From Carboxylicivirga linearis (lineage in GTDB: Bacteria; Bacteroidota; Bacteroidia; Bacteroidales; Marinilabiliaceae): 64,000 nucleotides of DNA. The stretch is taken from NCBI RefSeq assembly GCF_018271995.1, contig NZ_JAGUCO010000001.1:620001-684000 (forward strand). Reading direction: 5' to 3'. Positions 8,997 through 19,215 of this stretch are shown piece after piece. The notes under the pieces were generated by a model. That model was not told where the DNA came from and made no database searches. It saw only the letters and a program-made list of their open reading frames with translations. Each line of letters begins with the position of its first letter. The stretch's first letter is position 1. Both the position numbers and the translations under genes were made by a program.

Positions 8997-9258
8997 ATGC
9001 AAATAATTTCAAAGGATGAAAAGAAAAATCGAAAAAGTTAAAAAGGGTAAAAGTAGAAAAGTGGTACAAATGTTGTTTAGAGCAGTAAAATACTGCAAAA
9101 ATCAAAGCATCAGTTAAATCGGAAAATTACGAGAGACAAGGAGATCATTAAGCGAAATGGAGTGTTAAAAATTCTAACAAATTGTTTTTTAGGTAGAAAT
9201 TCGACTAATAATTGAAAAAAAATAAAGCTTGTGATGCACTTTTTTAATTGAAAATTAG

Positions 9259-9266
9259 TACTTTTG
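9259..9266 (+). promoter_or_regulatory. candidate -7 box of the ribosomal supercluster
   Basis: Reads TACTTTTG, a perfect TAnnTTTG, followed by GCAGCGC. The same TACTTTTGC string occurs upstream of ychF, and the similar TATCTTTGC upstream of hisS. It would give an rpsL leader of about 120 nt. No other plus-strand candidate in the gap is as good. The -33 region is only T-rich. Confidence 0.6.
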
Positions 9267-9394
9267 CAGCGCTTTTTTGTCTAAAAACGTCAAAGGAGTT
9301 GAAAATCAGTGGGGTTTTTAAGGGCAAAGTGTACCTTTTAAAGCCCGTTTTTAAGTAGAAAAAAGATTGTTTAATACAATATATTTTAATTTTT

Positions 9395-9778
9395 ATGCCA
9401 ACAATTCATCAGTTAGTTAAAAAAGGACGAAACAAGCAGGTGGAAAAAAGTAAGTCACGTGCTTTAGATGCATGTCCTCAACGACGAGGCGTGTGTGTGA
9501 GGGTGTATACCACTACACCAAAGAAACCTAACTCAGCAATGAGAAAGGTAGCAAGGGTGCGTTTAACCAACGGAAAAGAGGTGAACGCTTACATTCCAGG
9601 AGAAGGACACAACTTACAGGAACACAGTATTGTACTTGTTCGTGGAGGTAGGGTAAAAGATCTTCCGGGTGTGCGCTATCACTTAGTACGTGGTGCTTTA
9701 GATGCATCAGGAGTTGACGGTCGTACGCAGCGCCGTTCTAAGTATGGTACTAAACGACCAAAGGCTGCTAAGAAGTAA
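9395..9778 (+). CDS. rpsL: 30S ribosomal protein S12
   Basis: This decoding-centre protein of the small subunit is the first gene of the cluster. At 127 residues it is the normal size. The [13 protein letters not shown] segment carries Lys43/Lys44, the position of E. coli Lys42/43 where streptomycin-resistance changes occur; it reads as the sensitive form. [19 protein letters not shown] is the conserved C-terminal part. A basic tail [12 protein letters not shown] ends the protein. It follows a long leader. Confidence 0.99.
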   Translation: MPTIHQLVKKGRNKQVEKSKSRALDACPQRRGVCVRVYTTTPKKPNSAMRKVARVRLTNGKEVNAYIPGEGHNLQEHSIVLVRGGRVKDLPGVRYHLVRGALDASGVDGRTQRRSKYGTKRPKAAKK

Positions 9779-9795
9779 TAATTGTGTAGTGAGTT

Positions 9796-9829
9796 GTTTA
9801 CTTGGATTGAAATTGCCGGTTGAGTAAAT
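9796..9829 (+). promoter_or_regulatory. possible leader stem in the S12-S7 spacer
   Basis: In the 109-nt rpsL-rpsG spacer a weak 7-bp stem (9796-9802 with 9823-9829, one G-U) encloses a 20-nt loop. In E. coli, S7 represses its own synthesis by binding this spacer. Whether this RNA is equivalent is inference. Confidence 0.25.
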
Positions 9830-9887
9830 GTAAAAGTTGAAGACTAGGAACGACAGCCAAGGGATAACAAAGTAAACAAAGAGAAAG

Positions 9888-10364
9888 ATGAGAAAAAGTA
9901 AACCAAAAAAGAGGATCATTCTTCCAGATCCAAGATTTAACGACACTCAGGTGACACAGTTTGTGAACAACCTGATGTTGGATGGTAAGAAGTCTACTGC
10001 ATTCCGTATTTTTTATGATGCAATGGATCGTATTGCCGACAAAGCTGAAAAAGAAGGTAAGCCAGCATTGGAAATCTTCAAAAAAGCATTAGAAAATATT
10101 ACTCCTGCGGTTGAGGTTAAAAGCCGTCGTGTTGGTGGAGCTACATTTCAGGTTCCAACGGAGATTCGTCCTGCCCGTAAAATGTCCATCAGCATGAAAA
10201 ACTTGATTTTATTCGCACGTAAGCGTAGCGGAAAATCAATGGCAGAAAAATTATCTGCTGAAATTGTTGCTGCATACAATATGGAAGGCGCAGCCTTCAA
10301 GAAGAAAGAAGACATGCATAAAATGGCGGAAGCTAACCGTGCTTTTGCTCACTTTAGATTTTAA
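9888..10364 (+). CDS. rpsG: 30S ribosomal protein S7
   Basis: Primary 16S rRNA binder that organises the 30S head. At 158 residues it matches the bacterial length. It shows the basic N-terminus [10 protein letters not shown], the central [19 protein letters not shown] motif, and the C-terminal [16 protein letters not shown] 109-nt spacer after rpsL is the longest within the str part and may hold a regulatory site. rpsG is followed by fusA after 25 bp. Confidence 0.99.
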   Translation: MRKSKPKKRIILPDPRFNDTQVTQFVNNLMLDGKKSTAFRIFYDAMDRIADKAEKEGKPALEIFKKALENITPAVEVKSRRVGGATFQVPTEIRPARKMSISMKNLILFARKRSGKSMAEKLSAEIVAAYNMEGAAFKKKEDMHKMAEANRAFAHFRF

Positions 10365-10389
10365 TCATTAATTTTTTGATTTAATTGTC

Positions 10390-12501
10390 ATGGGAAAGGC
10401 AGATCTTAAAAAGACCAGAAACATTGGGATTATGGCCCATATCGATGCTGGTAAAACAACTACCACAGAGCGTATTTTGTTTTATACTGGTATCACTCAC
10501 AAAATTGGTGAGGTACACGATGGAGCAGCTACAATGGACTGGATGGAGCAAGAGCAGGAGCGTGGTATTACCATTACTTCAGCCGCTGTAACCACAAACT
10601 GGATTCACGAAGGTGTTGAAAACAAAATTAACATCATCGATACTCCGGGACACGTTGACTTTACTGTTGAGGTAGAGCGTTCATTGCGTGTGTTAGATGG
10701 TGCAGTTGCATTGTTCTGTGCAGTAGGTGGAGTTGAGCCTCAGTCTGAAACTGTATGGCGTCAGGCTAATAAATATAATGTACCACGTATCGGTTTCGTT
10801 AATAAAATGGACCGTTCAGGAGCTAACTTCTTCGAAGTAGTTCGTCAGGTGCGTGAAATGTTAGGTGCAAATCCTGTACCTATTCAAATTCCTATCGGAG
10901 CAGAAGACGACTTCAAAGGAGTAATTGATTTGATCGAGAATAAAGCAGTTGTTTGGTTTGATGACGAACAATTAGGATCTCGTTACGAATTACAAGATAT
11001 TCCTGCTGAGTTGGCTGATGAAGCTGAAGAGTGGAGAGGTAAATTAATCGAAGCTGTTGCTGAGCACGATGATGCTTTAATGGAGCGTTATTTCGAAGAT
11101 CCTGAGTCAATTACTCGCGACGAGATGATTGAGGTGATTCGTAAAGCTACTATTGCTCAAACCATCACTCCAATGATGTGTGGTTCAGCATTTAAAAACA
11201 AAGGTGTTCAGCGTTTGTTAGATGCAGTTATTCAGTACCTACCAAGTCCGCTTGATGTAGATGCTATCGAAGGAGTAAATCCTAAAACAGAAGAAACTGT
11301 ATCTTACGAGATTGACGACGAAGCACCTCTTTCAGCTTTAGCATTTAAAATTGCAACTGACCCATTCGTAGGTCGTTTGTGTTTTATGCGTATCTATTCA
11401 GGTAAAATTGAAGCAGGTTCATACGTATTGAATACTCGTACTAGCAAAAAAGAGCGTATCTCACGTTTATTCCAAATGAAATCTAACAAGCAGTTACCTC
11501 GTGAGGTGATTGGTGCTGGTGATATTTGTGCCGGTGTTGGTTTCAAAGATATTCGTACAGGTGATACTCTTTGTGACGAGAAAAATCCTATCGTTTTAGA
11601 ATCAATGGACTTCCCAGAGCCAGTAATTGGTGTTGCTGTTGAGCCATTGAGCCAGAAAGATATGGATAAGTTAGGTGTTGCACTAGGTAAATTGGCCGAA
11701 GAGGATCCAACATTCCGTGTACAAACTAACGAAGAAACTGGTCAAACAGTAATCTCAGGTATGGGTGAGCTTCACCTTGAGGTATTGATCGACCGTTTGA
11801 AGCGTGAATTCAAAGTTGAGTGTAACCAAGGAGCTCCTCAGGTAACTTACAAAGAAACTATCACTGGTCAGGTTGAACACCGCGAGGTTTTCAAGAAGCA
11901 GTCTGGTGGTCGTGGTAAGTTTGCTGATATCCAGTTCCGCATGGGACCTGTTGATGAAGGTCAATCAGGACTTCAATTTATCAATGAAATTAAAGGTGGT
12001 AATATTCCTAAAGAATTTATTCCATCTGTTGAAAAAGGATTCAAAGATGCTATGTTAAACGGTGTATTAGCCGGTAACGAAGTAGAAGATTTGAAAGTAG
12101 TTCTTTTCGACGGTTCATTCCACGCGGTTGACTCGGATCAGTTATCATTTGAGATTGCAGCTCGTCAAGGATTTAAAGCTGCATCAGCAAAAGCTAATCC
12201 AGTTTTACTTGAGCCTATTATGCGTGTTGAAGTAGTTACTCCAGAAGAGTACATGGGTGATATCATCGGTGACTTTAACAAGCGTCGTGGACAGGTAGAA
12301 GGAATGGAAGAAAAAGCCGGAGCACGTGTAGTGAAAGCTAAGGTGCCATTGGCAGAGATGTTTGGTTATGTAACAGCGTTACGTACTATCTCTTCTGGTC
12401 GTGCTACATCGTCAATGGAGTTTTTACAGTACGCTGATGTACCTAAAAACATTGCTGTTGAAGTAGTAAAAGAAGCAAAAGGAAAAGTAGAATTATTATA
12501 A
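10390..12501 (+). CDS. fusA: translation elongation factor G
   Basis: GTPase that drives ribosomal translocation and, with RRF, recycling. The G1 loop AHIDAGKTT (about 16-24), DTPGHVDF (G3) and NKMDRSG (G4) are intact, and domains II-V follow, with [19 protein letters not shown] near the end. At 703 residues it is canonical EF-G size. Its place in the str cluster argues for the housekeeping copy rather than the second, diverged EF-G that many Bacteroidota carry. tuf does not follow; rpsJ does, 18 bp later. Confidence 0.98.
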   Translation: MGKADLKKTRNIGIMAHIDAGKTTTTERILFYTGITHKIGEVHDGAATMDWMEQEQERGITITSAAVTTNWIHEGVENKINIIDTPGHVDFTVEVERSLRVLDGAVALFCAVGGVEPQSETVWRQANKYNVPRIGFVNKMDRSGANFFEVVRQVREMLGANPVPIQIPIGAEDDFKGVIDLIENKAVVWFDDEQLGSRYELQDIPAELADEAEEWRGKLIEAVAEHDDALMERYFEDPESITRDEMIEVIRKATIAQTITPMMCGSAFKNKGVQRLLDAVIQYLPSPLDVDAIEGVNPKTEETVSYEIDDEAPLSALAFKIATDPFVGRLCFMRIYSGKIEAGSYVLNTRTSKKERISRLFQMKSNKQLPREVIGAGDICAGVGFKDIRTGDTLCDEKNPIVLESMDFPEPVIGVAVEPLSQKDMDKLGVALGKLAEEDPTFRVQTNEETGQTVISGMGELHLEVLIDRLKREFKVECNQGAPQVTYKETITGQVEHREVFKKQSGGRGKFADIQFRMGPVDEGQSGLQFINEIKGGNIPKEFIPSVEKGFKDAMLNGVLAGNEVEDLKVVLFDGSFHAVDSDQLSFEIAARQGFKAASAKANPVLLEPIMRVEVVTPEEYMGDIIGDFNKRRGQVEGMEEKAGARVVKAKVPLAEMFGYVTALRTISSGRATSSMEFLQYADVPKNIAVEVVKEAKGKVELL

Positions 12502-12519
12502 GAATTAGTGTTCTCCACT

Positions 12520-12825
12520 ATGAGTCAGAAAATTAGAATAAAACTTAAATCTTACGATCACAACTTGGTTGACAAGTCAGCTGAGAAGATCGTAAAGACA
12601 GTAAAGAGCACAGGTGCAGTGGTTAGCGGTCCTATTCCGCTACCTACTCACAAGCGTATCTTTACTGTGTTGCGCTCCACTTTCGTGAATAAGAAGTCAC
12701 GTGAGCAATTTCAATTATCATCATACAAGCGTTTGATTGATATTTACAGCTCTACAGCTAAAACAATCGATGCATTGATGAAGCTTGAATTGCCTAGTGG
12801 TGTAGAAGTAGAAATTAAAGTGTGA
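12520..12825 (+). CDS. rpsJ: 30S ribosomal protein S10 (NusE)
   Basis: 30S head protein that also acts as NusE in antitermination. The ATG at 12520 gives 101 residues beginning [14 protein letters not shown], the family's normal start; an in-frame GTG at 12508 would add four residues and is less likely. [18 protein letters not shown] and the C-terminal [11 protein letters not shown] are diagnostic. It opens the S10 part of the cluster. Confidence 0.98.
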   Translation: MSQKIRIKLKSYDHNLVDKSAEKIVKTVKSTGAVVSGPIPLPTHKRIFTVLRSTFVNKKSREQFQLSSYKRLIDIYSSTAKTIDALMKLELPSGVEVEIKV

Positions 12826-12845
12826 TAATCTTAAATGTTTAAACA

Positions 12846-13463
12846 ATGCCAGGACTAATTGGAAAGAAAATCGGAATGACATCCGTTTTCAGTGCCGATG
12901 GAAAAAATGTTCCATGCACTGTTATCGAAGCAGGCCCTTGCGTGGTTACCCAGGTTAAAACTGTGGAAACCGACGGTTACGAGGCTGTACAGTTGGCGTT
13001 TGACGAAAAAAGAGAGAAAAGCACCAATCAACCTCAAGCTGGTCACTTCAAAAAGGCTAGCACTACGCCTAAGCGTAAGGTTGTTGAGTTCGCTGAATTT
13101 GAGCAAGAGTTCAAATTAGGTGATACTTTAGGTGTTGATTATTTCGAAGAAGACACTTTTGTAGACATTACCGGAATTTCAAAAGGTAAAGGTTTTCAAG
13201 GTGTAGTTAAACGTCACGGGTTTGGTGGAGTAGGTCAGTCTACTCACGGACAGCACAATCGTTTGCGTGCTCCTGGATCTATTGGTGCAGCGTCATATCC
13301 TGCAAGAGTATTCAAAGGTATGCGCATGGCTGGTCGTACCGGTGGTGACAGAGTAAAGGTTGAAAACCTTAAAGTGATTAAAGTGATTCCTGAGAACAAC
13401 CTTATTTTGGTTAAAGGTTCTGTTCCGGGAGCAAAAGGCTCATATCTAATTATTGAAAAGTAA
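12846..13463 (+). CDS. rplC: 50S ribosomal protein L3
   Basis: Early 23S rRNA-binding assembly protein near the peptidyl-transferase centre. The [15 protein letters not shown] start and [15 protein letters not shown]...[13 protein letters not shown] loop (which carries the methylated Gln in E. coli) are clear. 205 residues is typical. Its stop overlaps the rplD start by one base, suggesting translational coupling. Confidence 0.98.
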   Translation: MPGLIGKKIGMTSVFSADGKNVPCTVIEAGPCVVTQVKTVETDGYEAVQLAFDEKREKSTNQPQAGHFKKASTTPKRKVVEFAEFEQEFKLGDTLGVDYFEEDTFVDITGISKGKGFQGVVKRHGFGGVGQSTHGQHNRLRAPGSIGAASYPARVFKGMRMAGRTGGDRVKVENLKVIKVIPENNLILVKGSVPGAKGSYLIIEK

Positions 13464-14092
13464 TGGAACTGAACGTAGTAACTATAGAAGGAAAAGATAC
13501 GGGACGTAAAGTAACGTTACCGGAAACTGTATTCGGAATTGAGCCCAGCGATCATGCCATTTACCTAGATGTAAAACAATACTTGGCTAATAATCGTCAA
13601 GGGACTCATAAGTCGAAAGAACGTGCTGAAATAGCAGGAAGTACCAAAAAGATTAAAAAGCAAAAAGGTACAGGTACTGCGCGTGCAGGTAGCATTAAGT
13701 CTCCTGTATTCGTAGGTGGAGGTCGTGTATTCGGTCCTCGCCCACGTAACTATGGCTTTAAGCTGAACAAGAAATTAAAGCAGTTAGCTCGTAAATCTGC
13801 GTTGGCTTACAAAGCTCAAAACCAAATGATCACTGTTTTGGAAGACTTCAACTTCGAAGCTCCAAAAACTAAAGAATATGCAGCAATGGTTGCTAATCTT
13901 AAGTTGAACGGACAACGTTCATTGTTGGTATTGAAAGAAGCTAACGACAATATCTACCGCTCGGCTCGTAATATTCAACGTGCTGATGTAGCTACTATCG
14001 CTGATTTAAGCACATATGACATCATGAAAGCTAAAAGCTTGGTGTTAGTGGAGAGCTCAGTAGAAGAATTCGGTAAACTGTTTAATGTATAA
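13463..14092 (+). CDS. rplD: 50S ribosomal protein L4
   Basis: Exit-tunnel protein; in E. coli it autoregulates the S10 operon, but no equivalent leader structure was recognised upstream of rpsJ. Tunnel loop: [14 protein letters not shown] (about 62-76) followed by [15 protein letters not shown]. 209 residues is normal. The start ATG shares its A with the rplC TAA. The stop codon of rplD lies inside the strong Shine-Dalgarno sequence of rplW. Confidence 0.98.
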   Translation: MELNVVTIEGKDTGRKVTLPETVFGIEPSDHAIYLDVKQYLANNRQGTHKSKERAEIAGSTKKIKKQKGTGTARAGSIKSPVFVGGGRVFGPRPRNYGFKLNKKLKQLARKSALAYKAQNQMITVLEDFNFEAPKTKEYAAMVANLKLNGQRSLLVLKEANDNIYRSARNIQRADVATIADLSTYDIMKAKSLVLVESSVEEFGKLFNV

Positions 14093-14097
14093 GGAGG
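14091..14097 (+). promoter_or_regulatory. full-length Shine-Dalgarno sequence before rplW
   Basis: AAGGAGG, fully complementary to the usual 16S 3' end, sits 6 nt before the rplW ATG and overlaps the rplD stop codon. Most other gene starts in this window have no such motif, as is usual in Bacteroidota. Confidence 0.75.
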
Positions 14098-14103
14098 CTA
14101 GTC

Positions 14104-14394
14104 ATGAAAGTTATTATTAAACCGATTGTAACCGAAAAAATGACAGAACTTGGCGAGAAGTTGAACCGCTACGGATTTGTTGTTGATAAGAGAGCTAACA
14201 AGCTTCAGATCAAAGACGCCGTTGAAGAGTTGTACAACGTAACCGTTACATCTGTCAATACAATGGTATATGCCGGTAAAGAAAAATCGCGCTATACTAA
14301 GAGTGGAGTTATTGTTGGTAGAACAAATTCCTTCAAAAAAGCAGTGGTAACACTCGCTGAAGGAGAACAGATAGATTTTTATAGCAATATCTAA
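14104..14394 (+). CDS. rplW: 50S ribosomal protein L23
   Basis: Tunnel-exit protein that docks trigger factor and SRP. 96 residues, with [13 protein letters not shown] at the start, [20 protein letters not shown] in the middle and TVTSVNTM following. It is the only gene in the cluster with a perfect AAGGAGG ribosome-binding site. rplB follows after 5 bp. Confidence 0.98.
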   Translation: MKVIIKPIVTEKMTELGEKLNRYGFVVDKRANKLQIKDAVEELYNVTVTSVNTMVYAGKEKSRYTKSGVIVGRTNSFKKAVVTLAEGEQIDFYSNI

Positions 14395-14399
14395 TAAAA

Positions 14400-15224
14400 A
14401 TGGCAGTAAGAAAACTAAAGCCCACGACACCGGGGCAGAGACACAAAGTTATTGGTGCGTTTGATACGATTACCTCAAGCACACCAGAAAAGTCCTTATT
14501 GAAGCCGTTGAAAAAATCCGGAGGTAGAAATAACTCCGGAAAAATGACCATCCGAAATATCGGTGGCGGCCACAAGAGGAGGTATAGGGTAATCGACTTT
14601 AAAAGAGACAAAGACGGTGTTAATGCAACAGTAGAGTCGATTCAGTACGATCCAAACCGTAGTGCTCGTATTGCATTGCTCGAATACGCTGATGGAGAAA
14701 AAAGGTACATTCTTGCACCTAACGGGTTGCAGGTAGGGCAAGAAATTGCTTCAGGCTCAGGAGTGGCTCCTGAGATCGGTAACAGCTTGCCTTTGAGCGA
14801 GATTCCACTTGGATCCATTATCCACAACATCGAGTTGCGTCCGGGACAAGGAGGTATTATGGCACGTAGTGCTGGTACTTTTGCGCAATTAGCTGCTCGT
14901 GAAGGAAAATATGCCGTTGTAAAATTACCTTCAGGTGAAACCAGAATGGTATTGGTAACATGTCGTGCTACTTTAGGTGCGGTTGGTAACTCAGATCACG
15001 CATTAGAGCGTTCAGGTAAAGCTGGTCGCAGCCGTTGGTTGGGTAACCGTCCACGCGTACGTGGTGTAGCTATGAACCCAGTTGATCACCCAATGGGTGG
15101 TGGTGAAGGACGTTCTTCAGGAGGACACCCAAGATCTCGTACAGGGGTATTGGCTAAGGGTTATAAAACTCGTCACAAGAAGAAGGCTTCAAACCAATAC
15201 ATCATTGAAAGAAGGAAAAAATAA
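14400..15224 (+). CDS. rplB: 50S ribosomal protein L2
   Basis: Universal core protein needed for subunit joining and peptidyl transfer. 274 residues, [16 protein letters not shown] start, internal [22 protein letters not shown], and the C-terminal [22 protein letters not shown], which carries the functionally critical His. The RRKK tail is standard. Confidence 0.99.
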   Translation: MAVRKLKPTTPGQRHKVIGAFDTITSSTPEKSLLKPLKKSGGRNNSGKMTIRNIGGGHKRRYRVIDFKRDKDGVNATVESIQYDPNRSARIALLEYADGEKRYILAPNGLQVGQEIASGSGVAPEIGNSLPLSEIPLGSIIHNIELRPGQGGIMARSAGTFAQLAAREGKYAVVKLPSGETRMVLVTCRATLGAVGNSDHALERSGKAGRSRWLGNRPRVRGVAMNPVDHPMGGGEGRSSGGHPRSRTGVLAKGYKTRHKKKASNQYIIERRKK

Positions 15225-15244
15225 CCGGTTAATTTAAACGAATT

Positions 15245-15514
15245 ATGAGCAGATCATTAAAAAAAGGCCCATTTATCGACTATAAGCTGGAAAAGAAAGT
15301 TCTTGGACAGAACGATTCAGGTAAGAAATCAGTGATTAAGACCTGGGCCCGCGCTTCTATGATATCTCCGGATTTTGTAGGACACACTATTGCTGTACAC
15401 AACGGTAATAAGTTCATCCCGGTTTATGTTACTGAAAATATGGTAGGACACAAATTAGGCGAATTTGCCCCAACCCGCACATATCGCGGTCATGGTGGTA
15501 ATAAGAAAAAGTAA
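15245..15514 (+). CDS. rpsS: 30S ribosomal protein S19
   Basis: 30S head protein at the subunit interface, partner of S13. 89 residues starting [12 protein letters not shown], with NGKxFIPVYV-type [26 protein letters not shown] split over the centre and the C-terminal [12 protein letters not shown] tail. Confidence 0.98.
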   Translation: MSRSLKKGPFIDYKLEKKVLGQNDSGKKSVIKTWARASMISPDFVGHTIAVHNGNKFIPVYVTENMVGHKLGEFAPTRTYRGHGGNKKK

Positions 15515-15551
15515 TTGGCCTGCCAATTTAAAATTCTTTAAACAGTAAAAA

Positions 15552-15971
15552 ATGGGTGCAAGAAAAAGAATAAGAGCTGAAAAAATAAAGGAAGCTAAGA
15601 AGACCGATTACTTCGCAAAGCTGAACAATGTACCTACTTCACCGCGGAAAATGCGCCTTGTTGCCGATATGATCCGAGGTAAAGAGGTGAACCTTGCTCT
15701 AGATATGTTGAAGTTCTCTTCAAAAGAGGCTTCAGGTAGAGTTGAGAAACTGTTGCTTTCTGCTATTGCTAATTGGAAAGAGAAAAACGAAGGTGTTCGC
15801 ATCGAAGACGCTAATCTTTACGTGAGTGAAATCTCTGTAGATAGTGGTCGTATTTTGAAACGTTTACGTCCGGCTCCACAGGGTCGTGCACACCGTATCA
15901 GAAAACGTTCAAACCACGTTACATTACGCGTTGCAAGCAAAGTAGTATCTAATGAAAATCAAGAAAACTAA
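15552..15971 (+). CDS. rplV: 50S ribosomal protein L22
   Basis: Exit-tunnel protein contacting all 23S rRNA domains. 139 residues, longer than the E. coli protein (110) through a basic N-terminus ([19 protein letters not shown]) and a short C-terminal tail. The core [17 protein letters not shown] and the tunnel hairpin [21 protein letters not shown] are intact. Confidence 0.97.
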   Translation: MGARKRIRAEKIKEAKKTDYFAKLNNVPTSPRKMRLVADMIRGKEVNLALDMLKFSSKEASGRVEKLLLSAIANWKEKNEGVRIEDANLYVSEISVDSGRILKRLRPAPQGRAHRIRKRSNHVTLRVASKVVSNENQEN

Positions 15972-15978
15972 TAGCTAG

Positions 15979-16692
15979 ATGGGACAAAAAGTTAATCCAA
16001 TTAGTAACCGATTAGGAATCATCAAGGGATGGGATTCCAACTGGTATGGAGGAAATAACTACGGCGATAAGCTGTTAGAAGACTCCAAGCTAAGAAAGTA
16101 CCTCAATGCGCGTCTGGCTAAAGCTAGTATCTCACGTATCGTAATTGAAAGAACGTTGAAATTGGTAACTATTACCGTTTTCACTGCACGTCCTGGTATA
16201 ATTATTGGTAAGGGAGGACAAGAAGTTGACAAGCTGAAAGAGGAGCTTAAGAAAATTACTGACAAAGAGGTTCAAATTAACATCTTTGAAGTAAAAAGAC
16301 CAGAGTTGGATGCAATTATCGTAGCCAACAACATCGCTCGTCAGGTGGAAGGACGTATTGCATATCGTCGTGCCATTAAAATGGCTATTGCTTCTGCCAT
16401 GCGAATGGGAGCTGAAGGTATTAAAGTACAGATCTCAGGCCGTTTGAACGGTGCTGAAATGGCCCGTACCGAAATGTATAAAGAAGGACGTACTCCTTTA
16501 CATACATTACGTGCAGACATTGACTATGCTCAGGCAGAGGCATTGACTAAAATGGGTCTGATCGGTATTAAGGTATACATTTGTAAAGGAGAAATTTATG
16601 GTAAGCCAGATCTATCTCCAGCCTTGAATACTAAAGACAAGCCTTCTGGAAACCGTGGTGGTAGAGGTCCACGCAGAAGAAATAAGAAGTAA
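15979..16692 (+). CDS. rpsC: 30S ribosomal protein S3
   Basis: mRNA-entry protein with helicase activity. 237 residues. [14 protein letters not shown] start, KH domain [18 protein letters not shown] (about 72-90), and [12 protein letters not shown]-like [14 protein letters not shown] near 200. The C-terminal [14 protein letters not shown] is an extra basic tail. It follows rplV by 7 bp. Confidence 0.98.
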   Translation: MGQKVNPISNRLGIIKGWDSNWYGGNNYGDKLLEDSKLRKYLNARLAKASISRIVIERTLKLVTITVFTARPGIIIGKGGQEVDKLKEELKKITDKEVQINIFEVKRPELDAIIVANNIARQVEGRIAYRRAIKMAIASAMRMGAEGIKVQISGRLNGAEMARTEMYKEGRTPLHTLRADIDYAQAEALTKMGLIGIKVYICKGEIYGKPDLSPALNTKDKPSGNRGGRGPRRRNKK

Positions 16693-16722
16693 TCATCCTT
16701 TCACTTTAATTGACAAGTAACG

Positions 16723-17154
16723 ATGTTACAACCGAAAAAAGTTAAATTTAGAAGACAGCAGAAAGGTCGTATGAAAGGCGATGCCCAACGAGGCACTGAA
16801 TTAGCCTTCGGATCTTTCGGAATTAAGTCTTTACAGAGTAAATGGATTACAGGTCGTCAGATTGAAGCAGCAAGGGTAGCGGTAACCCGTTACATGCAGC
16901 GTCAGGGACAGATCTGGATCAGAATATTCCCCGATAAACCAATTACCAAGAAGCCAGCCGAAGTAAGGATGGGTAAAGGTAAGGGTAGTCCAGAGGGATT
17001 TGTGGCCCCTGTTACTCCAGGACGTATCATTTTAGAATGCGAAGGAGTACCTTACGAAGTAGCAAAAGAAGCATTGCGTTTAGCGGCGCAAAAACTTCCG
17101 GTAACTACAAAATTTGTTGTGAGAAGGGATTATGTTGAATCTTCAAATGCTTAA
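16723..17154 (+). CDS. rplP: 50S ribosomal protein L16
   Basis: A-site tRNA-contacting protein of the central protuberance. 143 residues, [19 protein letters not shown] start, [33 protein letters not shown] and the C-terminal [14 protein letters not shown]. Typical length and motif set. Confidence 0.98.
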   Translation: MLQPKKVKFRRQQKGRMKGDAQRGTELAFGSFGIKSLQSKWITGRQIEAARVAVTRYMQRQGQIWIRIFPDKPITKKPAEVRMGKGKGSPEGFVAPVTPGRIILECEGVPYEVAKEALRLAAQKLPVTTKFVVRRDYVESSNA

Positions 17155-17160
17155 TGAGAG

Positions 17161-17358
17161 ATGAAAGTACAAGAGATCAAAGAATTAAGTGTAAGCGAGA
17201 TCCAAGAGCGTATTGAAACAGAAAAAGCAGCTTTACAGCAGCTTGAGTTAAATCACGCTACCTCGCCATTGGATAATCCAATGAAGATCAGACATACCCG
17301 TAGAAACATTGCGCGCTTGACGACTGTGTTGGGTCAAAAGCAACTAACTGAAAAATAA
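17161..17358 (+). CDS. rpmC: 50S ribosomal protein L29
   Basis: Two-helix protein at the tunnel exit beside L23. 65 residues, starting MKVQEIKELSVSEIQERI and ending with the RHTRRNIARLTTVL helix. It starts 6 bp after rplP and precedes rpsQ, the standard place. Confidence 0.96.
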   Translation: MKVQEIKELSVSEIQERIETEKAALQQLELNHATSPLDNPMKIRHTRRNIARLTTVLGQKQLTEK

Positions 17359-17365
17359 TTAACAG

Positions 17366-17623
17366 ATGGAAAGCAGAAATCTTAGAAAAGAGCGTATTGG
17401 TTTAGTAGCCAGCAACGCTATGGATAAGTCCATCGTTGTGTCTGTGGAAATTCGTGAGAAGCACCCCATCTATGGTAAGTTTGTGAAAAAGACCAAGAAG
17501 TTTCACGCGCACGATGAGAACAACGATTGTAATAACGGCGATACTGTAAAAATTATGGAAACTCGTCCGTTAAGTAAGACAAAACGTTGGAGATTAGTTG
17601 AAATTCTAGAAAGAGCGAAGTAA
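17366..17623 (+). CDS. rpsQ: 30S ribosomal protein S17
   Basis: Primary 16S rRNA-binding protein of the 30S body. 85 residues, with [41 protein letters not shown] and the C-terminal [21 protein letters not shown]. The rplN start follows 3 bp after its stop. Confidence 0.98.
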   Translation: MESRNLRKERIGLVASNAMDKSIVVSVEIREKHPIYGKFVKKTKKFHAHDENNDCNNGDTVKIMETRPLSKTKRWRLVEILERAK

Positions 17624-17625
17624 TC

Positions 17626-17991
17626 ATGATACAACAAGAATCTAGACTTTCAGTTGCCGATAACAGTGGAGCCAAAGAAGTATTATGTATCCGAGTTCTA
17701 GGTGGAACAAGGAAACGTTATGCCGGAGTAGGCGACCGTATCGTAGTAACTGTAAAAAGCGCCATTGCTGGTGGAGACCTTAAAAAAGGTACCGTAACCA
17801 AAGCAGTTGTAGTGCGCACTAAAAAAGAAGTTAGACGTCAAGATGGTTCCTACATCCGCTTTGATGAAAACGCTTGCGTTTTACTAAATCAGGCCGGTGA
17901 AATGAGAGGAACTCGTATTTTTGGCCCTGTAGCCCGTGAGCTAAGGGACGGATTTATGAAAATTGTATCCTTGGCGCCTGAAGTACTATAA
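17626..17991 (+). CDS. rplN: 50S ribosomal protein L14
   Basis: Interface protein and docking site for the silencing factor RsfS. 121 residues, starting [19 protein letters not shown], with [17 protein letters not shown] and the C-terminal [22 protein letters not shown]. Normal in every respect. Confidence 0.98.
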   Translation: MIQQESRLSVADNSGAKEVLCIRVLGGTRKRYAGVGDRIVVTVKSAIAGGDLKKGTVTKAVVVRTKKEVRRQDGSYIRFDENACVLLNQAGEMRGTRIFGPVARELRDGFMKIVSLAPEVL

Positions 17992-18012
17992 TCATCAAAG
18001 AGATTTAGAACA

Positions 18013-18333
18013 ATGGGTAAATTGCATATTAAAAAAGGCGACATCGTAATTGTTAATGCCGGTGTCAACAAAGGCCAGGAAGGGAAAGTACTTGAGGTAT
18101 TTCCTGAGAAACAGAGAGCCATTGTTGAAGGTGTTAACATGGTGAGCAAACATACAAAGCCTAATGCTGAGAGTCCGCAAGGAGGTATAATCAAGAAGGA
18201 GGCCCCTATTCATATTTCAAATTTGAATGTGAAAGATCCTTCAACCGGTAAAGCCACTCGTATTGGCCGAAAGTTGAACGATAACGGTAAATTAGTTCGT
18301 TATTCTAAAAAGTCAGGGGAGGAGATCAAGTAA
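18013..18333 (+). CDS. rplX: 50S ribosomal protein L24
   Basis: Assembly initiator with a KOW motif: [19 protein letters not shown] at about 7-25. The [18 protein letters not shown] loop and the IHISNLNV strand follow. 106 residues. Its last base is shared with the rplE start codon (TAATG junction), indicating coupled translation. Confidence 0.97.
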   Translation: MGKLHIKKGDIVIVNAGVNKGQEGKVLEVFPEKQRAIVEGVNMVSKHTKPNAESPQGGIIKKEAPIHISNLNVKDPSTGKATRIGRKLNDNGKLVRYSKKSGEEIK

Positions 18334-18890
18334 TGAGTTATACACCTAGTTTAAGCAAGCAATACAAGGAGCAGGTTGTACCAAACTTAATGAAACAGTT
18401 TGGATATAAATCAATCATGCAAGTTCCTAAATTGGAGAAAATCGTTATCAACCAAGGTATCGGAGCAGCAACTTCAGATAAGAAAATGGTTGAGAACGCA
18501 ATTAAGGAGATGACCACAATTACGGGTCAGAAAGCTGTACCTTGTCTTTCTAAGAAGGACGTCTCAAACTTTAAGCTACGTAAAAAAATGCCTATCGGTG
18601 TTAGAGTAACTTTACGTCGTGAGAACATGTATGAATTTTTGGAACGCTTGATCCGCGTGGCTTTGCCACGTATTCGCGACTTCAAAGGTATCAACAGTAA
18701 GTTAGACGGACGTGGAAATTATACCTTAGGTATTGAGGAACAAATCATTTTTCCTGAAATAAATATCGACAATGTGTCGAAAATTTTGGGTATGAATATT
18801 ACCTTTGTGACCTCGGGAAAAACCGATGAGGAAGCTTATGCTCTTTTAAAAGAGTTTGGGCTGCCATTTAAAAACGTAAAAAAGAACTAG
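18333..18890 (+). CDS. rplE: 50S ribosomal protein L5
   Basis: 5S rRNA-binding protein of the central protuberance. 185 residues; [38 protein letters not shown] in the middle and [12 protein letters not shown] with the FPEINIDNV strand. One-base overlap with rplX; rpsN follows after 4 bp. Confidence 0.98.
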   Translation: MSYTPSLSKQYKEQVVPNLMKQFGYKSIMQVPKLEKIVINQGIGAATSDKKMVENAIKEMTTITGQKAVPCLSKKDVSNFKLRKKMPIGVRVTLRRENMYEFLERLIRVALPRIRDFKGINSKLDGRGNYTLGIEEQIIFPEINIDNVSKILGMNITFVTSGKTDEEAYALLKEFGLPFKNVKKN

Positions 18891-18894
18891 TTAT

Positions 18895-19164
18895 ATGGCT
18901 AAGGAATCAATGAAAGCTCGCGAAGTAAAGAGAGCTAAAATGGTTGCCAAATACGCTGATAAACGTGCCGCATTAAAAGCAGAAGGTGATTACGTGGGTT
19001 TGCAGAAGCTTCCACGTAATGCTTCTCCTGTTCGCATGCATAACCGTTGTAAATTAACGGGTCGTCCAAAAGGATACATGCGTCAGTTCGGTCTTTCAAG
19101 GATTCAGTTCCGCGAAATGGCCTCTGCTGGTTTAATTCCAGGCGTTAAAAAAGCAAGTTGGTAA
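18895..19164 (+). CDS. rpsN: 30S ribosomal protein S14 (zinc-free form)
   Basis: 30S head protein. At 89 residues it is the long form without the two CxxC zinc-ribbon pairs found in the 61-residue version; only one Cys is present (in [15 protein letters not shown]). The C-terminal [23 protein letters not shown] is diagnostic. A palindromic hairpin separates it from rpsH. Confidence 0.97.
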   Translation: MAKESMKAREVKRAKMVAKYADKRAALKAEGDYVGLQKLPRNASPVRMHNRCKLTGRPKGYMRQFGLSRIQFREMASAGLIPGVKKASW

Positions 19165-19179
19165 GAGTGTTAAATATTG

Positions 19180-19196
19180 TCCCGCATTATGCGGGA
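19180..19196. promoter_or_regulatory. perfect GC-rich palindrome between rpsN and rpsH
   Basis: TCCCGCAT-T-ATGCGGGA, an 8-bp inverted repeat with a single central base, 20 nt before the rpsH start. No T-run follows, so it is not an intrinsic terminator. Its position in an otherwise compact operon suggests RNA processing, translational control, or a repeat-derived element. Confidence 0.5.
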
Positions 19197-19215
19197 TCAA
19201 TTTAATCTTTATATA

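Larger units (their letters stand above)
8885..9394. other. 510-bp intergenic region between divergent fabD and rpsL
   Basis: This is the only gene-free stretch above 300 bp. It holds a minus-strand -7 box toward fabD and a plus-strand -7 box toward rpsL. A roughly 125-nt rpsL leader contains a small GGGC/GCCC stem (9322-9325 with 9343-9346). The centre is AT-rich, and no ORF, tRNA or repeat was recognised there. Confidence 0.7.

Noticed and set aside
12508-12519. GTG start giving four more residues to S10
   Set aside because: The family begins with the M-SQKIRIKL form at 12520, leaving the normal short spacer after fusA.
19177-19215. Upstream start for S8 through the palindrome
   Set aside because: The added residues have no similarity to S8, and the standard MTDPIADF start follows.
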